From NCBI RefSeq assembly GCF_003293695.1, contig NZ_CP029556.1, positions 878,001 through 942,000 on the forward strand: a DNA stretch of 64,000 nt. The letters are read 5' to 3'. A program made the translations under genes and the position numbers. This DNA is from Lysobacter oculi (lineage in GTDB: Bacteria; Pseudomonadota; Gammaproteobacteria; Xanthomonadales; Xanthomonadaceae). The notes below the pieces were generated by a model. It made no database searches, was not told where the DNA came from, and worked only from the letters and a program-made list of their open reading frames with translations. Below are positions 40,844 to 51,100 of the stretch, in pieces (the stretch's first letter is position 1; every line of letters starts with the position of its first letter).

Positions 40844-41176
40844 ATGCGCCTGATCACTGTTGCCCTCGCCGCTTCCGGCCTGCTGCTCGCCGCCGTGCCC
40901 GCCACGACCCGCGCCGACACCCTGCTGGTCGACCGCGTGAAGGAGGAAGCCGGCATCCCCAAGCCCGTGCGTGGCATGTCGATGGCGGACGTCGAGCGCC
41001 GCTTCGGTGCGCCGCAGTCCCGTCTTGATCCGCGTGGCGGCCAGAAGCGCCAGTGGCCGACCATCAACCGCTGGGTCTATCCGGCCTACGTGGTCTATTT
41101 CGAGCGCAGCAAGGTGATCGACGTGGTGCTGACCCAGGTCGGCCCGACCGAAGTCGGCCCGCGCCCGGTCCGCTGA
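40844..41176 (+). CDS. Small periplasmic protein, SmpA/OmlA-like fold suspected
   Basis: 110 residues with a signal peptide (hydrophobic core to about residue 23, cut near TRA-D). The mature part has the pattern RGMSMADVERRFGAP followed by two strands (RWVYPAYVVYFERSKVIDVVL), which recalls the small two-layer fold of SmpA/BamE. There is no lipobox Cys, so it is soluble. The identity is a pattern resemblance only. It lies 58 bases upstream of aguA on the same strand and may share its transcript; no functional link to agmatine is evident. Confidence 0.78.
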   Translation: MRLITVALAASGLLLAAVPATTRADTLLVDRVKEEAGIPKPVRGMSMADVERRFGAPQSRLDPRGGQKRQWPTINRWVYPAYVVYFERSKVIDVVLTQVGPTEVGPRPVR

Positions 41177-41233
41177 TCCCGCCCTTCGCTTCCCGATGAC
41201 CGCCGCCTCGCGCGGCGCAGCCAGCATTACCCG

Positions 41234-42262
41234 ATGACCCAGAATTTCCGTTTCCCGGCCGAGTGGGAGCCCCAGTCGGCCATCCTCATCGCCTGGCCCA
41301 CCGCCGACACCGACTGGGCGCCGCGCCTGGGCGAGGTCGAGGACGCGTACATCGCGCTGGTGGCGGGCATCACCCGTTTCCAGCCGGCCATCGTGATCGT
41401 GGCCGATGACGATGTGGAGGCCTACGCGCAGGCGCGCCTGCAGAGCAACCGCATCGACATGTCGAAGGTGCGCTTCGTCACCGCGCCCTATGACGACACC
41501 TGGCTGCGCGACAGTGGCCCGATCACCCTCCGTGATGGCGAACGTTTCCGGCTGATGGATTTCCGCTTCACCGGCTGGGGCGGCAAGTACGGCGCCAGCG
41601 ACGACGACCGGATCATCGAGCGGCTGCAGGACGATGGCGTGTTCGGTGACGCGGCGCGCGAGCCGGTCGATTTCGCGCTGGAAGGTGGCGCGATCGAGAC
41701 CGACGGCACCGGCACCCTGCTCACCACCTGGCGCTGCCTGCATGAACGCCATCCCGATGCCTCGCGCGAGGAACTCACCGCGAAGCTGTCCGGCTGGCTG
41801 CGGCAGGACCGCGTGCTGTGGCTCGACCACGGCTATCTGGAAGGCGACGACACCGACGCCCACATCGACACCCTCGCCCGCCTGGCGCCGGATGACGCGA
41901 TCGTGTTCCAGGCCTGCGACGACCCGACCGACGCGCACTTCGCCGAACTCAAGGCGATGGCCGACGAGATCGCCGCGCTGCGCACCCGCGACGGCCAGCC
42001 GTATCGCCTGTTCCCGCTGCCGTGGGCGCAGCCGATCCTCGACGGCGAGCGCCGGCTGGCGGCGAGCTACGCCAACTTCCTGATCCTCAATGGCGCGGTG
42101 TTGATGCCCAGCTACGGCGATGACGCCGATGATCGCGCCGCCGCCGTGCTGGCCGAGGCCTTCCCCGGCCGCGAGATCGTGCAGATCGATTGCCGCCCGA
42201 TCATCTGGCAGAACGGCAGCCTGCACTGCCTGACCATGCAGCTGCCGCAAGGCCTGGGCTGA
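41234..42262 (+). CDS. aguA: Agmatine deiminase
   Basis: Hydrolyses agmatine to N-carbamoylputrescine and ammonia, the first step of the agmatine route to putrescine. Guanidino-modifying fold: EWEPQSAILIAWP start, TWLRDSGPI, EGGAIETDG, the HIDTLARL motif with catalytic His and Asp, and Cys332 in GSLHCLTMQ. 342 residues. The second enzyme, aguB, is 711 bases further on the same strand, with a lipoprotein gene on the opposite strand between them. Confidence 0.96.
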   Translation: MTQNFRFPAEWEPQSAILIAWPTADTDWAPRLGEVEDAYIALVAGITRFQPAIVIVADDDVEAYAQARLQSNRIDMSKVRFVTAPYDDTWLRDSGPITLRDGERFRLMDFRFTGWGGKYGASDDDRIIERLQDDGVFGDAAREPVDFALEGGAIETDGTGTLLTTWRCLHERHPDASREELTAKLSGWLRQDRVLWLDHGYLEGDDTDAHIDTLARLAPDDAIVFQACDDPTDAHFAELKAMADEIAALRTRDGQPYRLFPLPWAQPILDGERRLAASYANFLILNGAVLMPSYGDDADDRAAAVLAEAFPGREIVQIDCRPIIWQNGSLHCLTMQLPQGLG

Positions 42263-42910
42263 CTACTCCTTGCCGAGGCAGGGACGCTCGGCGGCGACAT
42301 CAGCCAACGCGCGGGCCTGCTCGTTCTGCGCCGGCGAAGGCGGTACCTGCCCGATCAGGCAACTGCCGCTCTGCGCGAGCTTGACCACCAGCAGATAGGA
42401 CGTGGTGAGGTCGGGTTTCTCCGGCTGCTCGTAGGCTTCGTAGCGCACGACGAGCGCCTGCGGTGAGACCGCCTCCGGTGCGTATCGCCATTCGGCCTTG
42501 GGCCCGAGGTTGCTGAAGGCGCCATTGGCCAGCGACCAGAACGTGAGCGGCTGCGGCTTGCCGTCACCGGCGACGACATCCAGCGACATCCGCGCATCGG
42601 AATCGTGCATCTGCAAGGTGAAGCTGTCCATGCCAGGGCAGCGATAGACGGTCGAGCCGCTTTCCGCATCGCGCTTCTGCAGCGTGCAATCGGCGGCGGC
42701 GAGGCTGCTGTACTCGCTGCGGACAGCAGGCGCGGATGTGGATGATGTTTCGGAAGCGGAGTCGGCTTCCGGTGCCGCATCGGCAGGCTTCGGCTTGCCC
42801 ACAGTTGGCGATGTAGCTTCTTCCGCCGCCGCACTGTTCTCCGGCGTGCCACCCGTGGGCGCGCACGCACACAACAGGGCGAAGAAGGTGAGGGGCAACA
42901 TCCCGCGCAT
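42263..42910 (-). CDS. Predicted lipoprotein, unknown function
   Basis: 215 residues. The signal peptide MRGMLPLTFFALLCAC ends in a lipobox-like LCAC, so lipidation at Cys16 (or Cys14) is likely. A low-complexity Ser/Ala/Glu/Pro linker (about 20-62) follows. The globular part holds four cysteines (CTLQKRDAESGSTVYRC, GSCLIGQV, ERPCLGKE) that could form two disulfides. The stop abuts that of aguA head to tail with no gap, and its start faces aguB across 63 bases. The place between aguA and aguB may be chance. Confidence 0.82.
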   Translation of the reverse strand: MRGMLPLTFFALLCACAPTGGTPENSAAAEEATSPTVGKPKPADAAPEADSASETSSTSAPAVRSEYSSLAAADCTLQKRDAESGSTVYRCPGMDSFTLQMHDSDARMSLDVVAGDGKPQPLTFWSLANGAFSNLGPKAEWRYAPEAVSPQALVVRYEAYEQPEKPDLTTSYLLVVKLAQSGSCLIGQVPPSPAQNEQARALADVAAERPCLGKE

Positions 42911-42973
42911 GGCTTTCCTCGATATTCATGGCTTGCCGCTACCATAGTCGTCCCACGCGAATCGAAGCTGACC

Positions 42974-43858
42974 ATGAAGCGGAAGACCCTGCCCGTCGCC
43001 CTCATCCAGGACCGCAACCAGGGCGGTGCCGAGGAGAACCTGGCGCTGATCGAGACCCGCGTCGCCGAGGCCGCGAAGTCCGGCGCCAAGCTGGTCCTGC
43101 TGCAGGAACTGCACAACGGCCCGTACTTCTGCCAGCACGAATCGGTGGACGAATTCGACCTGGCCGAGACCATTCCCGGCCCCTCCACCGAACGCCTCGG
43201 CAAGCTGGCCAAGCAACATGGCGTGGTGCTGGTGAGCTCGCTGTTCGAGAAGCGCGCGACCGGCCTGTACCACAACACCGCGGTGGTCTTTGATGCCGAC
43301 GGCTCGACCGCCGGCAAGTACCGCAAGATGCACATCCCGGACGACCCGGGCTTCTACGAGAAGTTCTATTTCACGCCGGGTGACATCGGTTTCGAGCCCA
43401 TCGACACTTCGGTCGGCCGGCTCGGCGTGCTGGTCTGCTGGGACCAGTGGTACCCCGAGGGCGCCCGCCTGATGGCGCTGGCCGGCGCGGAACTGCTGCT
43501 CTACCCGACCGCGATCGGTTGGGACCCGGACGACGACCAGGCCGAGAAAACCCGCCAGCGCGACGCCTGGGTGCTGTCGCATCGCGGACATGCGGTCGCC
43601 AATGGCCTGCCGGTGCTGTCCTGCAACCGCGTCGGGCATGAGATCTCGCCGCTGGGCGCGTCGGGCATCGACTTCTGGGGCAACTCGCACGTACTCGGGC
43701 CGCAGGGCGAGTTCATCGCCGAGGCCGGCACCGAGCCGACGATCCTGCTGGCCGACGTCGACATGGCACGCAGCGAACACGTGCGCCGCATCTGGCCGTT
43801 CCTGCGCGACCGCCGCATCGACGCCTACGGCGATCTGACCAAGCGCTACCGGGATTGA
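42974..43858 (+). CDS. aguB: N-carbamoylputrescine amidase
   Basis: Nitrilase-superfamily amidase that turns N-carbamoylputrescine into putrescine, CO2 and ammonia. Catalytic triad Glu45 (LLQELHNG), Lys118 (KYRKMHIPDD) and Cys155 (VLVCWDQWYPEGAR); the YFCQHE segment near residue 51 is typical of AguB rather than other nitrilases. 294 residues. Together with aguA it completes the pathway; arginine decarboxylase is not in the window. Confidence 0.96.
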   Translation: MKRKTLPVALIQDRNQGGAEENLALIETRVAEAAKSGAKLVLLQELHNGPYFCQHESVDEFDLAETIPGPSTERLGKLAKQHGVVLVSSLFEKRATGLYHNTAVVFDADGSTAGKYRKMHIPDDPGFYEKFYFTPGDIGFEPIDTSVGRLGVLVCWDQWYPEGARLMALAGAELLLYPTAIGWDPDDDQAEKTRQRDAWVLSHRGHAVANGLPVLSCNRVGHEISPLGASGIDFWGNSHVLGPQGEFIAEAGTEPTILLADVDMARSEHVRRIWPFLRDRRIDAYGDLTKRYRD

Positions 43859-43863
43859 GCGTG

Positions 43864-45075
43864 ATGGGCGAAGACAGCACGCCGGCCTTCGACTGGCGCA
43901 GCCAGCCGCACGCGGAAATCGAGCGCGACGGCATCCACTACACCCTGCTCGGCACCGCGCATGTGTCGAAGGCAAGCGTGGATGCGGTGAAGTCGGCGAT
44001 CGACAGCGGCGAGTTCGATGCAGTCGCGGTGGAGCTTGACGCCCAGCGCCATGCGGCGATGAAAAATCCCGACCAGCTGGCGAAGCTCGACCTGGTCAAG
44101 GTGATCCGAGAAGGCAAGGTGCCGATGTTCGCGGCCAGCCTGGGCCTGGCCGCCTACCAGCGCCGCCTCGCCGAACAACTCGGCATCGAGCCCGGCGCGG
44201 AACTCAAGGCGGCAGCCAGCGAAGCGCAGGCGCGCGGCCTGCCGATGCACCTGATAGACCGCGACGTCGGCCTGACCTTCAAGCGTGCCGGCGAGAAGCT
44301 GGGCTGGTGGCGTCGCACGATGTTGGGAAGCGGCATCCTCGCCTCGCTGTTCTTCGACGAGAAGGTCGAGGACGATGCCATCGAGAAGCTCAAGGAAGGC
44401 GACATGCTGGAGGCGAGCTTCAGCGAGTTCGCCGCCGACAACCCGGCGCTCTACGAAACCGTCATCGCCGAACGCGACGCCTATATGGCCGCGAAACTGC
44501 GCGCGACCGCCGGTGATGCGAAGCGCGTACTGGCGGTGATCGGCGCCGGCCACATGGCGGGCACCGCGCAGCACCTGCGCGAAGACACCGAAGTGCCGGC
44601 CGAAGCCCTGGCGCGGCTGGAAGCACTCAAGCCGAAGTCCGGCATCCCGTGGTTCACCCTGTTGCTCGCGACCTTCGTGCTGGGCGGTTTCGCCTACGGG
44701 TTCTGGAAAGGTGGCGTGGATGTCGGCACCGACCTCATCGTCTACTGGGTGCTGATCACCGGCGGCCTGGGCGCATTGGGCTGCGCGATCGCCGGCGGGC
44801 ATCCGCTGTCGATCCTCGGCGCGTTCGTGTCGTCGCCGGTCACGCCGCTGCACCCGGCGCTGGCCTCGGGCACGGTCAGCGCGCTCATCGAAGCCTGGGT
44901 GCGCAAACCGACCTATGGCGACTTCATGGCTCTGCGCGACGACGTGCAGAGCATGCGCGGCTGGTGGCGCAACCGCGTGGCCCGCGTGCTGCTCAACTTC
45001 TTCCTGACCAGCACCGGCACCGCGATCGGCGTGTGGCTGGGCGGCGCGAAGATGCTGGGCAAGCTGATCGGCTGA
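43864..45075 (+). CDS. TraB-family membrane protein
   Basis: TraB/PrgY family, 403 residues. The N-terminal domain has the GTAHVSKASVD and VAVELDAQRHAAM motifs and the later VIGAGHMAG motif that define the family (possible metal or peptidase-like site, unproven). The C-terminal third has three or four membrane helices (WFTLLLATFVLGGFAYGFW and on). Enterococcal members inhibit a peptide pheromone; the bacterial role here is unknown. GTG 43861 or ATG 43864 follows the aguB stop by 2-5 bases, so it is co-transcribed with aguB. Convergent with the RND operon. Confidence 0.9.
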   Translation: MGEDSTPAFDWRSQPHAEIERDGIHYTLLGTAHVSKASVDAVKSAIDSGEFDAVAVELDAQRHAAMKNPDQLAKLDLVKVIREGKVPMFAASLGLAAYQRRLAEQLGIEPGAELKAAASEAQARGLPMHLIDRDVGLTFKRAGEKLGWWRRTMLGSGILASLFFDEKVEDDAIEKLKEGDMLEASFSEFAADNPALYETVIAERDAYMAAKLRATAGDAKRVLAVIGAGHMAGTAQHLREDTEVPAEALARLEALKPKSGIPWFTLLLATFVLGGFAYGFWKGGVDVGTDLIVYWVLITGGLGALGCAIAGGHPLSILGAFVSSPVTPLHPALASGTVSALIEAWVRKPTYGDFMALRDDVQSMRGWWRNRVARVLLNFFLTSTGTAIGVWLGGAKMLGKLIG

Positions 45076-45099
45076 TTTCCACGGCAACGGCGACGGCCT

Positions 45100-48000
45100 T
45101 CAGTGCGTCGCCGGCATGGCCTCCACGCCTTCCGGCGCCAACCCCCGCGCACGCCGCCACGTCCGCGCGGTATTGGCGCGCCAGTCGTCGAGGATCGCGT
45201 AGATCGTCGGCAGGAACAGCAGGCTGACAATGGTCGAGAACGCCAGCCCACCGGCGATGGCACGCGCCATCGGGTAGTAGGCCGGACCGTCGCCGGCCAT
45301 CTGGGTGCCACCGATGGCGATCGGCACCATCGCCAGGATCGCGGTGCCCATCGTCATCAGGATCGGGCGCAGGCGTTCGCGGCTGCCTTCCACCAGCGCA
45401 TCGGTGCGACTCATGCCGGCATGACGGTGGTTGTTGATGTGCTCCACCATCACGATGCCGTTGTTCACCACCACGCCCATCAGCACCAGGATGCCGATGA
45501 AAGCCATGATGTTGAACTCGGTGCCGGTGATGAAGAACAGCCAGTACACGCCGAAGATCGAGAACAGCACGCCGCTCATGATCGCCGCCGGGAACAGCAG
45601 CGACTCGAACACCGCCGCCATCACCACGTAGATCATCACCAGCGCGATGACCAGGTTGAACATCATCTGTTTCATCGCCTCGCCCTCGTCCATGAAGCTC
45701 ACGCGGTCGAAGGTGTAGCTGTAACCCGCCGGCCAACCGACCTTGGACAGCGTCTCCTCCATCGCCTTGCGGGCATCAGGCATGACGACCTTCGGTGCCA
45801 GGTTGGCGGTGATGGTGAGCGTGGTCTGGCGGTTGGTGCGCTGGATGACGCTGGCGGCCGGGCTCGCCATGATATCGACCATCGCCATCAGCGGCACATC
45901 GCGGCCATCCTTGGAACGCACGGTGAACGCGGCCAGGTCGCGCGTCGAGTACTCGTCGGCACCGGCAAAGCGCACCGTCACCGGCACTTCGGTATCGCCA
46001 CGGCGGAACTCACGCAGCGGCGAACCACGCAGCGCCATCGCCACCCACTGCGCCACTTCCTGCGCGCCGAAACCGAAGGCCGCCGCGCGTTCGCGATCCA
46101 CCCGCACCACCAGCTCGGTGTTCTGGTCGCCGCTGTCCACTCGCACATCGCGCAACTGCGGCAGGCGCGAGAGGATCGGCACCACGTCGGCGGAGAGATC
46201 GTTGAGCGTCTGGGTGGAATCGCCGACCAGCCGCACCTCGATCTTCTTGTTGTCCATGTCGCTGCCCGGCCCGCCCTGCTGGCCGATGCCGATCTTGGCG
46301 CGTGCCGACTTCGGCATGTCCTTGCGCATCTCTTCGGTGATGCGTTCGGTGAGCTCAGGCGCCTTGCTGTCCAGCTCCACGTTGGTGCCGGCCCAGCCGC
46401 CCTCGGAGAAGCGCGAGGCCACCTGCTTGATGTGGAAGCGCTTGCGGTTGGCGTCCAGGTAGCGCTCGACGCGGGCGATCTCGTCCGACATCTGGTCGCG
46501 GGTGTACGCGCCCTGCCACTGGTAGAAGATGTTGATCTCGCCGGCATCGTCGCCGCCGAACATGTTGGACTTGGTCAGCGCCGCCGGGATCACGCTGATG
46601 GCGATGATCAGCAGGATGCCCATCACCGACTTGCCGCGATGTTCCAGCGTCCAGCGCAGGAAATGCGCGTAGCGGTCCTGCAGGCGATGGATGAAGCCGC
46701 GTTGCGAGGCCACCGCCGGCGGCGTCTTGAGCCGCGCCGAGAGCATCGGGATCAGGCTCACCGCCACCAGCCATGACGCCAGCAGCGAGACACTGATGGT
46801 GATCGCGATCTGCGCCATGTAGATGCTGATCATGTTGCGGTCGCCGAACAGGTTCGGCACGAACACGATGCAGTGGCAGAGCGTGCCCGCCGACAGCGCG
46901 ATGGCGACATGGCGCGTGCCGATGATCGACGCCAGCCGCGGCTGGTCCGGCATCTTCTCGCGTTCCTGGTAGATGGATTCGACCACCACCACCGCGTTGT
47001 CGACCAGCATGCCGATGGCGAGCAGCAGCCCCATCATCGACAGGATGTTGAGCGTGACGCCGGCGAAGTACATGAAGCCGAGCGTCATGATGAAACAGAT
47101 CGGAATGGCCAGCGTCACCATCAACGTGGCGCGCCAGTCGCGCAGGAAGAAGTACAGCACCAGCACCGACAGCAGCAGGCCGATGGCCCCGGCTTCGGCC
47201 AGGCTCGCCAGCGAACCGATCACCGCCTCGCCCTGGTCCTCGGTCACCTGGATGTCGATGCCGCGCGCACCGGCATCCTGCTTGATGACCTCCAGTTCCT
47301 TCGCGACCTCGCGCGTCATCTGCACCAGGTTGGCGTCGCGTTCCTTGTAGATGTCGATGCCGACCGCCGGACGGCCATCGAGCCGGCGGCCATAGCGCAT
47401 GTCCACCGGCTTGAGGTGGACGTCGGCGACATCGGCCAATCGCGTGCCGCGCTGGTCCAGCACCAGCGAGCGCAGCTGGTCGAGGTCGGTCAGCTCGCCC
47501 TGCGGCTGCACGCGCAGCTTGCGCAGGCCGTCGTCGATCTCGCCCGCCGACACCGAGAAATTGAGCGTGCGCAGCTTGGCCGCCAGCGCATCCAGACCGA
47601 TGCCGCTGGCCGACAGGCGATCGGGCAGCACCGCGATTTCCACCTCGTTCTGCGCTGCGCCCTGGATCTCCACCTTGGCCACGCCGGGAATGCGTTCGAT
47701 GCGGCGCTTGAAGGTGCGGTCCAGCCGGTCGTACTCGCGGGTCATGTCCAGCGTCTTGCTGGACAGGCGCAGGCTCACGGCGGCCTCGTCCGAACTCGAC
47801 CACTTGAACACCATGTAGCGGCGCAGGTCGTCCGGAAGGTCGTTGCGGATGGCGTCGATGCGCTCGCGTGCATCCGCCGTGGCGATGGCGATGTCGCGGC
47901 TCCAGTCGGAGAACTGCATGAACACGCCCGCGCTTTCCGACGTCGCGTTGCCCTGCATCGACTTCACGCCGGTCATCGTCGAAAGCGTCTCTTCCACCGG

Positions 48001-48195
48001 GCGCAGGATGCTGCGTTCGGTTTCCTCCGGCGTGGAGCCGGCGTAGGGCAGCATCACGTAGATGAAGGGCGCCGAGACATCCGGCATCGATTCCAGCGGC
48101 AGGCGCACCGCAGCGATCAGCCCGACCACCACCATCGACACGAACAGCATGATGGTGGTGACCGGCCGCTTGATGCTGAGCTCGGCGACACTCAT
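45100..48195 (-). CDS. RND-family efflux permease, second subunit
   Basis: Inner-membrane proton-driven efflux pump of the HAE type, 1031 residues, with two repeats of six membrane helices and large periplasmic porter and docking domains. Start MSVAELSIKRPVTTIMLF and helix 4 GMLVDNAVVVVES are typical; the proton-relay pair is Asp399-Asn400 rather than Asp-Asp. In the second half GVVVNNGIVMVEHIN. ATG 48195 overlaps the stop of the first permease (ATGA), so both are made together. No outer-membrane channel gene is in the operon. Confidence 0.94.
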   Translation of the reverse strand: MSVAELSIKRPVTTIMLFVSMVVVGLIAAVRLPLESMPDVSAPFIYVMLPYAGSTPEETERSILRPVEETLSTMTGVKSMQGNATSESAGVFMQFSDWSRDIAIATADARERIDAIRNDLPDDLRRYMVFKWSSSDEAAVSLRLSSKTLDMTREYDRLDRTFKRRIERIPGVAKVEIQGAAQNEVEIAVLPDRLSASGIGLDALAAKLRTLNFSVSAGEIDDGLRKLRVQPQGELTDLDQLRSLVLDQRGTRLADVADVHLKPVDMRYGRRLDGRPAVGIDIYKERDANLVQMTREVAKELEVIKQDAGARGIDIQVTEDQGEAVIGSLASLAEAGAIGLLLSVLVLYFFLRDWRATLMVTLAIPICFIMTLGFMYFAGVTLNILSMMGLLLAIGMLVDNAVVVVESIYQEREKMPDQPRLASIIGTRHVAIALSAGTLCHCIVFVPNLFGDRNMISIYMAQIAITISVSLLASWLVAVSLIPMLSARLKTPPAVASQRGFIHRLQDRYAHFLRWTLEHRGKSVMGILLIIAISVIPAALTKSNMFGGDDAGEINIFYQWQGAYTRDQMSDEIARVERYLDANRKRFHIKQVASRFSEGGWAGTNVELDSKAPELTERITEEMRKDMPKSARAKIGIGQQGGPGSDMDNKKIEVRLVGDSTQTLNDLSADVVPILSRLPQLRDVRVDSGDQNTELVVRVDRERAAAFGFGAQEVAQWVAMALRGSPLREFRRGDTEVPVTVRFAGADEYSTRDLAAFTVRSKDGRDVPLMAMVDIMASPAASVIQRTNRQTTLTITANLAPKVVMPDARKAMEETLSKVGWPAGYSYTFDRVSFMDEGEAMKQMMFNLVIALVMIYVVMAAVFESLLFPAAIMSGVLFSIFGVYWLFFITGTEFNIMAFIGILVLMGVVVNNGIVMVEHINNHRHAGMSRTDALVEGSRERLRPILMTMGTAILAMVPIAIGGTQMAGDGPAYYPMARAIAGGLAFSTIVSLLFLPTIYAILDDWRANTARTWRRARGLAPEGVEAMPATH

Positions 48196-51100
48196 GAGTG
48201 GATGATCCCCTGCTCGGCGGCGTCATCGGCCAGCGCGTATTCCAGCGCCTCGCGGTCGTCGCGTTCGCGGCGGCCCTTCTCGGCGTAGTCGGCGTCGGAC
48301 TTGCGGTCGAGCATGTCGTACACCACCGGGATCACCAGCAACGTCAGCAGCGTGGACACCAGCAGGCCGCCGATCACGGTGATCGCCATCGGGCTGCGCA
48401 CTTCCGCGCCCTCGCCCACCGCCAACGCCAGCGGCAGGAAGCCGAACAGCGTGCACGCCGTGGTCATGATGATCGGGCGCAGGCGCGAACGTGCGCCTTC
48501 CACCAGAGCCTCGCGCTTGGGCACGCCGGCCAGCCGCAGCTGGTTGACCTTGTCGATGAGGATGATCGCGTTCTTCACCACCAGGCCCACCAGCAGGATG
48601 AGTCCGATGAAGACCACCACCGACACCGGCGAGCGGGTCAGGAACAGCGCCAGCACCGCACCGACCAGCGCCAGCGGAATGGTGAACAGGATGACGAAGG
48701 GATGCAGCAGCGATTCGAACTGCGAAGCCATCACCAGATAGACCAGGAACACCGCCAGCCCGAAGGCGAACAGCAGCGAGCGCACCGAGCTTTCCAGCTC
48801 CTCGCCCTGGCCGCCGATATGCAGGCCGATGTCGGCGCCGAGCGGCGACTTGGCCACCATCGACTGCACTTCGTTGACCGCGCCGCCGAGGTCGATGCCT
48901 TCCAGGTTGGACGACACCACCGCCACGCGGACCTGGTCGGCGCGATGGATTTCGCTCGGGCCGATGCCGGCTTCCACATCCGCCACCGACGACAGCCGCA
49001 CCGGCGAACTGGAATTCGGGTTCACCACAAGATTGCGGATGTCCTCCAGCGTGGCGCGCTGGTCGGGCTCAGCGCGCACCAGCACGTCGATCTTGCGGTC
49101 GCGGAAGCTGTAACGCGTCGCCACGTTGCCGCGCACCTTGTTCACCACCACGTCGGCGATCTGCCGCGTGGTCAGGCCGATGGCCGCCGCGCGTGCCTGG
49201 TCGAAGCGGATCTGGATTTCCGGATAGCCCTGCTCCACCGTCGATTTCACATCGGTGTAGTGCGGGTTGGCGCGCAGCATCGCGGCCAGCCGGCGACCGG
49301 CGGCTTCGACCTGGGCGATGTCGCTGCCGGAGACTTCGATCTCCAGCGGCGTGGACAGCGCGAACAGTTCCGGCCGGCTGAAATCGACCTGCGCATCGGC
49401 CTGCCCGGCCATCGACTTGCGCAGCGCGTCGGTCAGGCGCGACTCCACCTTGGCATTGCCGCCGTTCTTCATCACCACGGTGAGCTTGGCGATGTTCTCG
49501 CCACTCTCGGTCGGGCTGGCGTCCAGCCGCGTGCCGCTGCCACTGACACCGTACAGCGCCTGCACGCCTTCTTCCTTGTCGTGCGCGGCCTGCAGCCGCT
49601 TCACCACCGCATCGGTTTCGCGCAGCGGCGTGCCGGGCGGCAGCTTCACCGTCATTTCGAAGCGGTCCTGCGCCAGCTGCGGGATGAGATCCGCGCCGAG
49701 CAGCGGCAGCAGCAGCATCGACAACGCAAACGCACCGGAGGCCGAGATCAGCACCAGCGCCGGGCGGTTCAACGCCGCCGGCAGCAGCTTGAGGTAGCTG
49801 CGTTCGGCACGCCCGTAAGGCGACATGGCGATGTAGCTGGCCTTGCGCATCACCGGCCCGACGATGCGGGTCAGCCCGCGCCACAGGCGGATCACGCCCC
49901 AGGCGAAACCGTAGGCGAGGCGCGAGAACAGCCAGCCGATGCCGCGACCGGCCGCGACGAAGGGCTTCTGCCAGCCGCGCGTCGGCTCGTAGCGCGGATG
50001 CGGCGCTTCCTCGCGGAAGGCCAGCGGTGCGCGGCCTTTCAGCGAAGACAGCATCGGGATAAGGGTCAGCGACACCACCAGCGACACCGCGATGGCGATC
50101 GCCACGGTCAGTGCCTGGTCGCGGAACAACTGGCCGGCGATGCCTTCCACGAACACCAGCGGCAGGAACACGGCGATGGTGGTGAGGGTGGAGGCGACGA
50201 CCGCCATCGAGACTTCGCGCGTGCCCTGTATCGCCGCGTCGAGGATGCCGAGCCCGCGTTCGCGCGCCTTGGCGATGGATTCCAGCACCACGATCGAGTC
50301 GTCCACCACCAGGCCGGTGGCGAGCGCCAGGCCGCCCAGCGACATCACGTTGAGGCTCAGCCCCAGCTGGCCCATGAAGAAGAAGGTGGTGATGATCGAG
50401 ACCGGCAGCGACAGTGACACCACGAAGGTGCTCCAGCCGTCGCGCAGGAACAGGAAGATCACCAGGATCGCCAGCAGGCCGCCGATGACCGCATCCAGCT
50501 TGACGTCGCTGATGGCGTGGCGGATGAACTGCGACTGGTCGTCGATGGCGGTCAGGGTGACGTCCGGCGGCATCTGCTTGCGGATGGCCGCGAGCGTCTT
50601 CTCGATGTTGTCGGCGGTGGACACCGTGTTGGCGTCGCCTTCCTTGTAGATCGCCAGTTCGACCGCCTCGTGCCCGCCCAGGCGGATGATCGCCTCGCGT
50701 TCCTTGTGGCCCTGGCTCACGCTCGCCACGTCCTTGAGGCGCAACGGCAGGCCACCTGCCGGTTGGCTGCTGCTGCTCGAAGAACGCTGCAGCAGGCCGG
50801 CGGCGGCGAGCGCATTCGCCTCGGCGACGACCGCCGATTGCTGGTCGGCACTCGCACCGTTCGCGCTGCGGGTGGTGAGCATCAGGTTGGCGATGTCGTC
50901 CACGCTGGCGAACTGGTTGACCGTGCGCACCAGATAGCGCTGGCTGCCCTCTTCCAGGCGCCCGCCGGACAGGTTGATGTTCTCCTGCTGCAGGCGGTTG
51001 ATGACGGTGTCGATCGGCAGGTTCAGCGCCGCCAGCTTCTGCTGGTCGATGTCGACCTGGATCTCGTCCTCCAGGCCGCCGGCCACCTTGACCGCGGCCA

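Noticed and set aside
48198..50417. 739-codon frame opposite the first RND permease
   Set aside because: Antisense shadow; composition unlike real proteins of this genome.
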